This document shows positions 1-7,584 of a stretch of DNA of 12,578 nt, one piece after another. The stretch lies in contig CATYEP010000043.1 in NCBI GenBank assembly GCA_958405585.1, forward strand, positions 1-12,578, written 5' to 3'. Numbering within the stretch: the first letter of the stretch is position 1; every line of letters starts with the position of its first letter. Source of the DNA: an uncultured Eubacteriales bacterium. Its GTDB lineage: Bacteria; Bacillota; Clostridia; Christensenellales; Borkfalkiaceae. A program made the translations under genes and the position numbers. The notes under the pieces are model-generated. The model was not told where the DNA came from. It searched no databases and saw only the letters and a program-made list of their open reading frames with translations.

Positions 1-718
1 GACGTTTGTTGAACGTTTCCGCCACGTTGACCGCGTCCTGCCCCGTCATGGAATCGACCGTGAGCAAGATCTCGTTCGGATGCACTTCGTTTTTGATGTT
101 TTCCAGTTCCTGCATCAGCGTTTCGTCGATGTGCAGTCGGCCTGCCGTATCGATGATCACGACGTCATTGCCCATCGAGCGCGCCTGCTCGATTGCCTGT
201 TTTGCCGTCTTGACGGGGTTTTGCGTGCCTTTTTCAAAGACAGGCACGCCCGCCTTTCCGCCCACGACCTGTAATTGGTTGATCGCCGCAGGACGGTAAA
301 TATCGCCTGCGACCAAAAGCGGCTTTTTGCCCTGTTTTTTCAAAAGCATGGCGAGCTTGCCACACAGCGTCGTCTTGCCCGCGCCCTGCAAACCGCACAT
401 CATGATGACCGTCGGCGGTTTGTCCGCAATTTCCAGTTTCGCGTTCGTCGAACCCATCAGCGCGATCAATTCGTCGTTGACGATCTTGATCACCTGCTGT
501 GCAGGGTTCAGGCTCTTTAAAATTTCCTGTCCGACCGCCTTTTCCGATACGTCCGCAATAAATTTCTTCGCAACGAAAATATTGACGTCCGCTTCCAAAA
601 GAGCAATACGTACTTCGCGCATTGCGCCCTTGATCTCTAATTCCGTGAGTTTCCCGTGCTTGGTCAGCTTGGAAAATATATGGTTCAATCTGTCCGATAA
701 CGATGAAAATAATGCCAT
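1..718 (-). CDS. ffh: Signal recognition particle GTPase Ffh (SRP54), 3'-truncated by the window edge
   Basis: Ffh binds 4.5S/6S SRP RNA and signal sequences on nascent chains, and docks with FtsY at the membrane in a GTP-dependent way. Reading the minus strand from the ATG at 718 gives 239 uninterrupted codons beginning MALFSSLSDRLNHIFSKL, the usual Ffh start. Visible parts are the helical N domain (about residues 1-95), the G1 P-loop GLQGAGKTT (109-117), DIYRPAA (139-145), the G3 motif DTAGR (190-194) and DSMTGQDA (222-229). The rest of the G domain and the methionine-rich M domain lie beyond the left edge. AGGGAGG at 722-728 is the ribosome binding site, only 3 nt from the ATG. The gene follows ylxM after 100 bp and probably shares its promoter. 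Identity is certain; what is cut off cannot be judged. Confidence 0.97.
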   Translation of the reverse strand, partial: MALFSSLSDRLNHIFSKLTKHGKLTELEIKGAMREVRIALLEADVNIFVAKKFIADVSEKAVGQEILKSLNPAQQVIKIVNDELIALMGSTNAKLEIADKPPTVIMMCGLQGAGKTTLCGKLAMLLKKQGKKPLLVAGDIYRPAAINQLQVVGGKAGVPVFEKGTQNPVKTAKQAIEQARSMGNDVVIIDTAGRLHIDETLMQELENIKNEVHPNEILLTVDSMTGQDAVNVAETFNKR

Positions 719-730
719 GATCCTCCCTTT

Positions 731-747
731 GCGCCGATCTTCGGCGC
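731..747 (-). promoter_or_regulatory. Hairpin just upstream of the ffh ribosome binding site
   Basis: GCGCCGA and TCGGCGC form a perfect 7-bp GC-rich stem around a 3-nt loop, and the AGGGAGG of ffh starts only 3 nt further on. No T-run follows, so it is not an intrinsic terminator in either direction. A stem this close to the Shine-Dalgarno sequence could modulate ribosome access or mark an RNA processing end; the role is inference. A second, AT-rich palindrome (CGTTTTTT/AAAAAACG around one base) sits at 786-802 in the same 100-bp gap. Confidence 0.35.
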
Positions 748-818
748 GGTTTGGAATTTTTTATGCGGCGTTTCCGTCCGCCCCGCGTTTTTTCAAAAAA
801 CGTTACGCCCCGAAAAAA

Positions 819-1139
819 TCAATCTTCCTTTTCCGAAAGAATACGCTGCATTTCGTCCGAAAATTCGGGGTGCGTCTGTCCGAAATCCTGCAAAGCGCTC
901 CGTATCCGCGAAAGCTCCCTGAGAGCTTTGCCCAGCCGCAGCTTTTCTTCGTATTCGTCCAAAAGCAGTCGGCTCTTGGCAAGCGTGTCCGATACGCTCT
1001 GCTTGGAGATCCCCTTCTCCTCGGCAATCTCCGTCAAAGACAGATCGCACATATAATACAATTCGCACAGCTCCCGCTGGTGCTCCGTCAGGAGCGCACC
1101 GTATGCGTCAAAAAGCTGTACATATTTCAGATCTTTCAT
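819..1139 (-). CDS. ylxM: YlxM/p13-family SRP-associated helix-turn-helix protein
   Basis: This small protein of 106 residues belongs to the UPF0122/YlxM family. In Bacillota it is encoded next to ffh and has been linked to the SRP pathway through interaction with Ffh and SRP RNA. The N-terminus MKDLKYVQLFDAYGALLTEHQRE and the segment LSLTEIAEEKGISKQSVSD (about residues 33-52) match the family's sigma-70 region 4-like helix-turn-helix. The C-terminal half is charged and helical. It lies 59 bp after ftsY and 100 bp before ffh. Unlike its neighbours it has no recognisable Shine-Dalgarno sequence: the bases before the ATG read GTTTTTACC. A strong promoter sits directly upstream, so translation may start on a nearly leaderless transcript. 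The family N-terminus supports this start. Confidence 0.88.
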   Translation of the reverse strand: MKDLKYVQLFDAYGALLTEHQRELCELYYMCDLSLTEIAEEKGISKQSVSDTLAKSRLLLDEYEEKLRLGKALRELSRIRSALQDFGQTHPEFSDEMQRILSEKED

Positions 1140-1148
1140 GGTAAAAAC

Positions 1149-1177
1149 ATTTTATACGATTTCTTTCAGGCTGTCAA
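1149..1177 (-). promoter_or_regulatory. Promoter of ylxM(-ffh)
   Basis: On the minus strand a perfect -35 TTGACA (1177-1172) is followed after 17 bp by TAAAAT (1154-1149), a five-of-six match to the -10 consensus. The overlapping TATAAA (1156-1151) gives a 15-bp spacer as an alternative. Either choice puts the predicted start at about 1142-1144, only 3-5 nt before the ylxM ATG at 1139. It would let ylxM-ffh be transcribed independently of the smc/ftsY unit. The match is read from sequence; activity is inferred. Confidence 0.65.
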
Positions 1178-1198
1178 TTTGTTTTGCGCCTTTGAGCA

Positions 1199-2092
1199 TC
1201 AGATGATGCCTTCGGTAAATTCTTCCGCGTCAAACAATTGCAAATCGTCCAGCTTTTCGCCCGTTCCTACAAACACGACCGGGATCTGCAATTCGCCGCA
1301 AAGCGATACCACAAACCCGCCTTTCGCCGTGCCGTCCAACTTGGTCAGCACGATCCCGTCCAGATCCACTGCCTCGTCAAACAGCTTCGCCTGCGACAGC
1401 GCGTTCTGCCCCGTCGTCGCGTCCAGTACCAGGAATTTATAAAAATGCGCCTCGGGATAATCGCGCTCGACCACACGATCCATCTTTTTCAGCTCTTCCA
1501 TCAGATTCGCTTTCACGTGCAGCCGCCCCGCCGTATCCACGATCACGACATCCGTCTTTTTTGCCTTTGCCGACGAGATCGCATCGTATACCACCGCGGA
1601 AGGATCGCTCCCCTCTTCATGCTTGACGATACGCACTTTCGCACGATCTGCCCAGACTGTCAGCTGATCTGCCGCCGCCGCACGGAATGTATCCGCCGCC
1701 GCCAGCGTTACGCTCTTTTTCTCTTTGACAAAATAATTTGCCAATTTGCCGATGGTCGTCGTCTTACCGACTCCGTTCACCCCCACCAGCATGATCACCG
1801 CAGGATACTCGATCTCAGGTACTTCCGCCTGCGACAGCGTATCTTCTATTACATCTTTTAAAAGATCAATGACATATTCTTTATCTTTGAGCTTTTCTTT
1901 CTTCGCTTCCGCCCGGATCTGATCCACAATATCTTCCGCCGTAATGACGGAAATGTCCGCCGAAATCAGAATCTCTTCCAGCTCGTCGTAAAAGTCATCG
2001 CCCAAACCCTTTGCAAACAATGCAGAAAGTTTGCCCGATATGTTGTCCTTCGTCTTTTTCAATGCACCGATGATCTTTCCGAAAAATCCCAT
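1199..2092 (-). CDS. ftsY: Signal recognition particle receptor FtsY
   Basis: FtsY is the membrane-associated SRP receptor GTPase; with Ffh it hands ribosome-nascent chain complexes to the Sec translocon. The 297-residue protein is almost purely the NG domain: N domain about 1-95, G1 GVNGVGKTT (104-112), DTFRAAA (134-140), G3 DTAGR (186-190), G4 TKLD (250-253) and the closing GTGEK (276-280). The opening MGFFGKIIGALKKTK is a basic amphipathic helix of the kind used for membrane binding. The long acidic A domain of the E. coli protein is absent, as is common in Bacillota. GAGGAG (2106-2101) lies 8 nt before the ATG. The gene is separated from smc by a 166-bp structured repeat instead of following it directly. 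Confidence 0.97.
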   Translation of the reverse strand: MGFFGKIIGALKKTKDNISGKLSALFAKGLGDDFYDELEEILISADISVITAEDIVDQIRAEAKKEKLKDKEYVIDLLKDVIEDTLSQAEVPEIEYPAVIMLVGVNGVGKTTTIGKLANYFVKEKKSVTLAAADTFRAAAADQLTVWADRAKVRIVKHEEGSDPSAVVYDAISSAKAKKTDVVIVDTAGRLHVKANLMEELKKMDRVVERDYPEAHFYKFLVLDATTGQNALSQAKLFDEAVDLDGIVLTKLDGTAKGGFVVSLCGELQIPVVFVGTGEKLDDLQLFDAEEFTEGII

Positions 2093-2153
2093 CCGATTTT
2101 CTCCTCGTCTTTTTTATGTATAAACTGTTTTGCCAAACTATTTCACGCTTGCA

Positions 2154-2319
2154 GCTCTTGCAGGAAAGGTGAAGCGGCGCGCGTTCTTTAAATGTGTGCC
2201 CTAAAGGCGCGCCGCGAGGAAAACCTCCGCGGCCAGCGGCAAAGCCGCGCACCCGTGGGGTTGTCCTCTCATCACGATTTTTTCTTGCGTCAGCTCGCAA
2301 GAAAAAATGTGAGCCTCTC
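2154..2319 (-). repeat. 166-bp structured intergenic repeat, copy 1 (smc-ftsY gap)
   Basis: This stretch aligns without gaps to 7719-7884; by hand about 137 of 166 positions are identical. In the direction of transcription the parts are a long hairpin (2311-2273), a GCGGC/GCCGC hairpin with a 3-nt loop (2248-2236), and an 8-bp GC stem GCGGCGCG/CGCGCCGC (2215-2208 with 2181-2174) enclosing a variable 26-nt loop. The first, hypervariable hairpin differs from copy 2 yet stays perfectly paired. The element begins at the smc stop codon (its GAGAG overlaps TGA). It carries no credible gene. It could be a small non-autonomous mobile element, a structured RNA in the 3' UTR, or a protein-binding repeat; I do not recognise the family. 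Confidence 0.85.
2273..2311 (-). promoter_or_regulatory. Hypervariable-stem hairpin of repeat copy 1
   Basis: The arms at 2277-2289 and 2296-2308 pair perfectly over 13 bp around the loop at 2290-2295 (AGCTGA on the minus strand). Outside lies one unpaired base (2276) and then CAC/GTG pairing (2273-2275 with 2309-2311). In both strand readings the T-run is in the 5' arm and the A-run in the 3' arm, the reverse of an intrinsic terminator. It starts 7 nt after the smc stop codon. Confidence 0.8.
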
Positions 2320-5300
2320 AGTTCACCGTATCTCCGCCCAGCTTGCTTTCCACTTCCGAAAGTTTGACCGAAACGATCTTGGATACGCCCTTTTCCTCCA
2401 TGGTAACACCGAACAGGCAGTCCGCTTTTTCCATAGTCGGTTTACGGTGGGTAATGACGATAAACTGCGTTTCTTTGGCAAACTTCTTCAGGAACTGAGC
2501 AAATTTATCGACGTTCGCTTCGTCCAAAGCCGCTTCGATTTCGTCGAGAACGCAGAACGGCATCGGGCGCAGCATCAAAATTGCAAACAGGATCGCGATC
2601 GCCGTCAAAGCGCGCTCGCCGCCCGACAAAAGGGAGATCTTTGTCAATTTCTTACCCGGCGGGCAAGCCACGATCTCCACGCCCGCGTTCAGCGGATCGT
2701 CGCAATCGGTATAATCCATCTGCAATTCCGCTCTGCCGCCGCCGAACAGTTCGCGGAACAGTTTTTTGAAGTTTTCGTTGATCTGGTTGAACCCTTCGTC
2801 AAACTGCTTTTGCATTTCGCCTTTCAATTCTTCCAGAGCCGCCGTCGTATCATCGATACCCTTCTGCACGTCGTCGCGCTGCGCGGTCATCTCCTCATAC
2901 TGCGCATTGAGCGTTTCATATTCTTCAAGCGCGTTATGGTTGATCGCACCCAGCGAATTGATCTCGCGTTTCAAACGGTTGATGGAAGTCTGCCCGACCT
3001 TCGGGTCAAACTCCTCGTCCTTGAATTCCAGACAGCTTTCGTATGTAAGCTGGTATTCTTCGTCGATACGCGCCTGCAGATTTTCCAGCTCCGAATCGAT
3101 TTTGGTAAGCTCGATCTCCTGTCTGTGCCGCTCTTCGCCTTCCCGCTCGATCTGTTCGTTCAGCGAACGTGTATCGCGCATGATCCGCTCGATCTCTGCG
3201 TTCAGCTCTTCCTTGGCGCGTTGCTGTTCGTCTTTCTTTGCGCGTAAGGCGTTCAGCTCTTCGCGCTGTTCGGGCGTGAGCGCCGCCTTTTCCGCCATCT
3301 CTTCCAGATCGACAATGGTGGCCGCTATATTCTCGATGTTCGCCTTTGCGTCCGCAATGCGCTTTTCCAGTTCTTCACGCTCGCGGTCAAGTCTTGCGAT
3401 GTCGTTTCTGTCCGCTTCCGCCGCCGCACGGTACTGCGCAATGTACACCTGCAAAACGTTCTGTCTGAGATTACGCTCGCCCAGTTCGGACTTTAATTTG
3501 TCGTATTCTTCCTTACGCCTGTCCGATTCTCCTTCCGCATCCGTTTTGAGCTGTGCGATCTGCGCCTGGCCCTGCGACGATGTGGAATACTCGCTGTCGA
3601 TCCCTTTCATACGCTCGTACAGTACCGCCATCGATTCGTTCTGAATTTTCAGCTCCGATTCGTCTTCGGCAATTTTCTGCGTCAACGTATCCTTCTTTTC
3701 GGACAAAGCCGCGATCTTCGACCGCGCTTCCTGGAAACTTTCACGCAATGTTTCCAAAGCATCCAGCTGTTTCTGCTTTTCATCTTCCAGCGCGGCGCGC
3801 TTTTTCGTGAGCGCTTCGCGCTCCTTTTCCGCCGCCGCAATATCCGCCTGCGCCTGCTCAATACGCCGCTCGTTGGCAAGGAAATTGCCGCCGCCTTCCC
3901 TGCGCGATCCGCCCGTCATCGAACCGCTCGTCGAAATGACGTCACCGTCCAACGTTACGATACGGAAAGCATGCGGATATTTCTTGGAAATTTCCGTCGC
4001 GTTTGCGATATTGTCCGCGATCAGCGTATTGCCGATCAGATTGTAAATCACATTGTCGTAATATTTATCATAGCGCACCAGTTCGTTCGCAAGCCCGATC
4101 GCACCGTTCTCTTTGAGCGCTTTGCGCGTATAATCCGTTTCATAATGCGGTTTGAGCGATTTGACAGGCAAAAACGTGACCTGTCCGCCTTTTGTGCGCT
4201 TTAAATATTCGATGAGATAGCGCGCGTCGTCCGCCGTCGCCGTAACAATGTTCTGCATGGCGCCGCCGAATGCCGTTTCGATCGCTACTTCATATTTCTC
4301 GTCGCATTTGACGATATCCGCGATCACACCCTTGATCCGTCCCGAAAGATCCGAACTTCTGCGCGCGTCGCTCATCAGCTTCTTGACCGAAAATTTATAG
4401 CCTTCGAAATCGTCTTTGACGTTTCGGTAGAACCGCTTGCGGTCTTCAAGCGAAGAAATGCGTCCGTTCAGCTGAAACAACGCTTCGCTCGCTTCGTCCG
4501 CCCGCGTATTCAGAGCCATGATCTCCTCTTCTTTCGCCGCTTTCAGTTCCTTTTCGCGCGAAACGTATTCCACGACTTCGTTATACCAGTCCTCGCATTC
4601 CGCAAGCGCTTTTTTGTCCGCTTCCAGCTGCGCGGAAATCTTTTCCGCCTCTGCCGCCAGCTCTTTCATGCGCTCTTCCGCCGCTTCCTTCTTCGCCGAA
4701 AGCGTTCCGATGTTGCGGTTGATCTCCGAAAGATTTTCCAGACGGTCAATCGCGCTCTTCTGCGATTCATCGTTCCACGCTTCGTATTCGGAAAGCTTTT
4801 CGTTCAGCTTGGCGACTTCCTGCGTCAGCGTTGCCGATTCGCGCTGGGATTCCTCGATCTTCTTATCATAATCTGCCGCGCTCTTTTGCGTCGTTTCCCG
4901 CTCCACGGCGATCGCCGCAAGCCTTGCGCCGCCATCTTCCACAGCCTTCTCTTCGGAATTTCTCTGCTCCTTGAAAAAGGTGATACGCTCACGGATTACG
5001 TTCGCGTCGCCCTCTTTTTTCTGCAGATCGACCGTGTATTTGAGGATCTGCTCGTTGAGTTCCTGCAACAACACATCCCCTTCCGCTATGCGGCGGCGAT
5101 CCTCATTGTATCGCTCTTCTAAACGCTCGACCTGCGCCCTTCCTTCCGTGATGCGCGCCTGAATACGGCCGAGCACGGCATTGATGGACGAACGCGCCGA
5201 TTCCGCGTTGTCGTGTTTATAAATATAAAGATTGATCTCGTCGTGACGGAGCGCGTCATACAGTTCGCGGTACTTTTTTGTCTTTTCGGCCTGCCGCGCA

Positions 5301-5917
5301 AGAGGCGCCAGCATATGTTCCACTTCACCCATTCTCTGCAGGAAAATATTCAGGTTCGTGTACGAATTGGCAAGCCGCCTCTCAATATCCTGTTTCCTCG
5401 ACTTGAAAATGACGATGCCCGTCGCTTCTTCAAAAATGGCGCGGCGGTCTTCGGGTTTGGCGTTCATGATCTGCTCGATCTTGCCCTGCCCGATGATGGA
5501 ATACCCCTCCTTGCCCAGACCAACGTTGTGCAGACGGTCTACGATGTCCTTCATGCGGCAGGGCTGTTTGTTGATCAGATATTCACTCTCGCCGCTGCGG
5601 AATAACCGACGCGTGAACGCCACTTCTTCGTACTCGAGATCGGCAAACATGTGCGTGGAGTTGTCGAACGTGAGCGTAACTTCACAGAACGACTGGCTCT
5701 TACGCGTCTGCGTGCCGCCGAATATGACGTCCTGCATGTTCGAACCGCGCATGGTCTTTGCCGATTGTTCACCGAGCACCCAACGGATAGAGTCCGCCAC
5801 GTTGCTCTTGCCGCAACCGTTCGGCCCGACGATACAGGTAACGCCGTTATCGAATTTTATTTCGGTTTTATCCGCAAAAGACTTAAAACCGTTGAGTTCG
5901 ACTTTCTTGAAATTCAA
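2318..5917 (-). CDS. smc: Chromosome segregation protein SMC (condensin)
   Basis: SMC dimers with ScpA and ScpB form bacterial condensin, which extrudes DNA loops and helps separate sister origins. The 1199-residue length is normal. Order of parts: head with Walker A GPNGCGKS (31-38), first coiled coil (about 172-495), hinge (about 500-672, ending near GSMTGGS), second coiled coil (about 680-1040), C-terminal head with signature LSGGE (1097-1101), Walker B ending in D1125-E1126, and the switch histidine in ITHRKPTM. All ATPase motifs are intact. The start codon is TTG at 5917; the MNFKKVELNGFKSFA that follows is the family's usual first line, and AGGGGAG (5933-5927) lies 9 nt upstream inside the end of rnc. 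Only 4 nt separate it from the rnc stop, so the two are probably translationally coupled. Confidence 0.98.
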   Translation of the reverse strand: MNFKKVELNGFKSFADKTEIKFDNGVTCIVGPNGCGKSNVADSIRWVLGEQSAKTMRGSNMQDVIFGGTQTRKSQSFCEVTLTFDNSTHMFADLEYEEVAFTRRLFRSGESEYLINKQPCRMKDIVDRLHNVGLGKEGYSIIGQGKIEQIMNAKPEDRRAIFEEATGIVIFKSRKQDIERRLANSYTNLNIFLQRMGEVEHMLAPLARQAEKTKKYRELYDALRHDEINLYIYKHDNAESARSSINAVLGRIQARITEGRAQVERLEERYNEDRRRIAEGDVLLQELNEQILKYTVDLQKKEGDANVIRERITFFKEQRNSEEKAVEDGGARLAAIAVERETTQKSAADYDKKIEESQRESATLTQEVAKLNEKLSEYEAWNDESQKSAIDRLENLSEINRNIGTLSAKKEAAEERMKELAAEAEKISAQLEADKKALAECEDWYNEVVEYVSREKELKAAKEEEIMALNTRADEASEALFQLNGRISSLEDRKRFYRNVKDDFEGYKFSVKKLMSDARRSSDLSGRIKGVIADIVKCDEKYEVAIETAFGGAMQNIVTATADDARYLIEYLKRTKGGQVTFLPVKSLKPHYETDYTRKALKENGAIGLANELVRYDKYYDNVIYNLIGNTLIADNIANATEISKKYPHAFRIVTLDGDVISTSGSMTGGSRREGGGNFLANERRIEQAQADIAAAEKEREALTKKRAALEDEKQKQLDALETLRESFQEARSKIAALSEKKDTLTQKIAEDESELKIQNESMAVLYERMKGIDSEYSTSSQGQAQIAQLKTDAEGESDRRKEEYDKLKSELGERNLRQNVLQVYIAQYRAAAEADRNDIARLDREREELEKRIADAKANIENIAATIVDLEEMAEKAALTPEQREELNALRAKKDEQQRAKEELNAEIERIMRDTRSLNEQIEREGEERHRQEIELTKIDSELENLQARIDEEYQLTYESCLEFKDEEFDPKVGQTSINRLKREINSLGAINHNALEEYETLNAQYEEMTAQRDDVQKGIDDTTAALEELKGEMQKQFDEGFNQINENFKKLFRELFGGGRAELQMDYTDCDDPLNAGVEIVACPPGKKLTKISLLSGGERALTAIAILFAILMLRPMPFCVLDEIEAALDEANVDKFAQFLKKFAKETQFIVITHRKPTMEKADCLFGVTMEEKGVSKIVSVKLSEVESKLGGDTVN

Positions 5918-5921
5918 ATTC

Positions 5922-6566
5922 TTATTCTCCCCTGTCTTCTTTGAACAGTTTTAAAAGCGCCTGCGCCGCAGCTTGTTCCGCCTCTTCCTTGCTCGCCCCC
6001 GTGCCTTCCGCACTTTTACCGCCTGCGCTCACACGTACCGTAAAGCAAGGTGCATGATCCTGCCCCGAACGCGAACATTCCTCATATACCACCGCGTGCG
6101 GAAAAAGTTCGTTGAGTTTGCTTTTCCCGTCGTCATAATTTCCCGCATACGGTAACAATTTTTCGCGCACAAACGTGCGCGCCGCTTCCATTCCTCCGTC
6201 CAGGTAAATACCCGCCGTCACCGCCTCAAAAAGGCTTGAAATGCTCTTCTTTCCCAGATTGCATTGGCTACCGGAAAAATAAACATAGCCGATCCCCATT
6301 GCGCGTACCGCCGATTCCAACGGCTTTTGCGATACCGTCGCAATGCGCTGCTTCGTCATCTTTCCTTCCGATCCCCCTGCGCCGTACAATTCTTCCGCTA
6401 CCAGAAAACCGATCAATGCGTCTCCCAAAAATTCCAGACGCTCGTTACTCGCTCCGCCATGTGCATTGGCATAAGAAGAATGCGTAAAGCAGGTCGCAAG
6501 CAGATCTTTGTCGCAAAACGTATAGCCGAGTTTTTCTTCGATCGTTGAAAAATCAGCCTTCTGCAC
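5922..6566 (-). CDS. rnc: Ribonuclease III, with an active-site Asp replaced by Ser
   Basis: RNase III cleaves double-stranded RNA, for example rRNA precursors and structured mRNAs. I choose the GTG at 6566: GGAGG (6577-6573) sits 6 nt upstream and the product begins VQKADFSTIEEKLGYTF. An upstream in-frame TTG at 6617 lacks such support. This gives 214 residues, slightly short for the family. The signature NERLEFLGDA (41-50) carries E45 and D49. The second catalytic segment reads SSLFEAVTAGIYLDGG, where E114 is present but the metal-binding Asp expected three residues earlier is Ser111 (codon 6236-6234). A compact double-stranded RNA binding domain follows (about 147-208, ending TGASKEEAEQAAAQALLKL). 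The first 14 nt overlap the end of plsX, implying coupled translation. Family identity is sure; full catalytic activity is not. Confidence 0.93.
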   Translation of the reverse strand: MQKADFSTIEEKLGYTFCDKDLLATCFTHSSYANAHGGASNERLEFLGDALIGFLVAEELYGAGGSEGKMTKQRIATVSQKPLESAVRAMGIGYVYFSGSQCNLGKKSISSLFEAVTAGIYLDGGMEAARTFVREKLLPYAGNYDDGKSKLNELFPHAVVYEECSRSGQDHAPCFTVRVSAGGKSAEGTGASKEEAEQAAAQALLKLFKEDRGE

Positions 6567-7584
6567 CGATCGCCTCCAGATCCGCCTCGGACAGCAATTC
6601 TTTGATCGAAGGCACAAGTCCGCTGTCCACCGCCGCTTTCGCCTGCAATACCGATGCGCAGATGGAATCCGCTTTGCTCGAACCGTGCGATTTTACCACC
6701 ACTTTATCGATCCCCAGAAGCACCGCCCCGCCGTATTTGCTGTAGTCCATGACTCGCTTGATGTTTTTGAACGCTTTTTTCATGAACAGTGCATACCCGA
6801 CTTTTGCCCAGAAAGATCCCATGATATTCTCTTTGATGATTTGCATCAGTGCCAGCGCCGTGCCTTCCGTCGTTTTCAATGCAATGTTGCCCGAAAAGCC
6901 GTCGCACACCGCCACATCGATATCGCCGCTCATGATGTCGCGCCCTTCCACGTTTCCGACAAAATGAATGCCCGGCAACGTTTTGAGAAGGTTGTGCGCT
7001 TCCTGGTGAAGCGGATCGCCCTTATGATCTTCCGTTCCGTTGGTCACAAGACCTACGCGCGGCTCTTTTACGCCCATTGCCTTTGCATACGCCGTACCCA
7101 TCAAAGCAAAATGACACAGGTTGACAGGTTTACATTCTGCATTGGCGCCCGCGTCGATCAGAAGCACTTTGCCGCCTTTCGCCGTAGGCAATGCCGGACA
7201 GACCGCAGGCCGCGATATGCCGCGGATCCTGCCCACGCGCAAAAGCGCTCCCGTCAGCACGGCACCCGTCGATCCCGCCGAAACAAATCCTTGCGTTTCT
7301 TCGTCCTCTTTGAGCATCTTCAGCGCCACGACCAGCGAAGAATCCTTCTTCTGACGGATCGCAAGCGTCGGCGCATCGTCATTGGTGATCACTTCCGTAC
7401 AATGCACGACTTCCAGCCGCGCTTTGTCGTAAGAAAGCTCCGACAGCGTCTGCCCGATCTTCTTTTCATCGCCCGTCAGCACAACTTTCAGATTTTTATC
7501 CTTTTCCAGCGCAGCCACCGCGCCCTTCACGATCTCCGCAGGAGCATTGTCGCCCCCCATCGCATCCACGACTATCTTTATCAT
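6553..7584 (-). CDS. plsX: Phosphate acyltransferase PlsX
   Basis: PlsX converts acyl-ACP plus phosphate to acyl-phosphate, which PlsY uses to acylate glycerol-3-phosphate at the first step of membrane phospholipid synthesis. It is a peripheral membrane enzyme. The 343 residues match the family length. The opening IKIVVDAMGGDNAP (2-15) is diagnostic, and NGTEDHKGDPLHQEAHNLL and the CDGFSGNIALKTTEG segment are further family blocks. The ATG at 7584 has GGAG 9 nt upstream. The fapR, fabD, fabG or acpP genes often found beside plsX in Bacillota are missing: plsX overlaps rnc by 14 nt. Upstream is the repeat copy after asnS; I see no convincing promoter or FapR-type operator in the gap. Confidence 0.97.
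   Translation of the reverse strand: MIKIVVDAMGGDNAPAEIVKGAVAALEKDKNLKVVLTGDEKKIGQTLSELSYDKARLEVVHCTEVITNDDAPTLAIRQKKDSSLVVALKMLKEDEETQGFVSAGSTGAVLTGALLRVGRIRGISRPAVCPALPTAKGGKVLLIDAGANAECKPVNLCHFALMGTAYAKAMGVKEPRVGLVTNGTEDHKGDPLHQEAHNLLKTLPGIHFVGNVEGRDIMSGDIDVAVCDGFSGNIALKTTEGTALALMQIIKENIMGSFWAKVGYALFMKKAFKNIKRVMDYSKYGGAVLLGIDKVVVKSHGSSKADSICASVLQAKAAVDSGLVPSIKELLSEADLEAIGAEG

Noticed and set aside
327..1442. 371-codon open frame on the plus strand opposite ffh, ylxM and ftsY
   Set aside because: It spans three genuine genes and their gaps in antisense and has no recognisable domain.
1995..2300. Short minus-strand open frames through the repeats (1995-2300 and 7641-7868) with similar RGFAAGRG-type peptides
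   Set aside because: The peptide similarity follows from the DNA repeat. Neither has a Shine-Dalgarno, they end at unrelated places, and the covarying hairpin points to structure rather than coding.
2273..2311. Reading the repeat hairpins as intrinsic terminators of smc and asnS
   Set aside because: Neither copy is followed by a T-run in the direction of transcription, and in copy 1 the T-run is in the 5' arm.
2192..3247. 351-codon open frame on the plus strand opposite smc and the repeat
   Set aside because: It is antisense to well-supported smc coding sequence, composition is biased (Arg, Phe, His, Leu) and matches no family; a by-product of codon bias.
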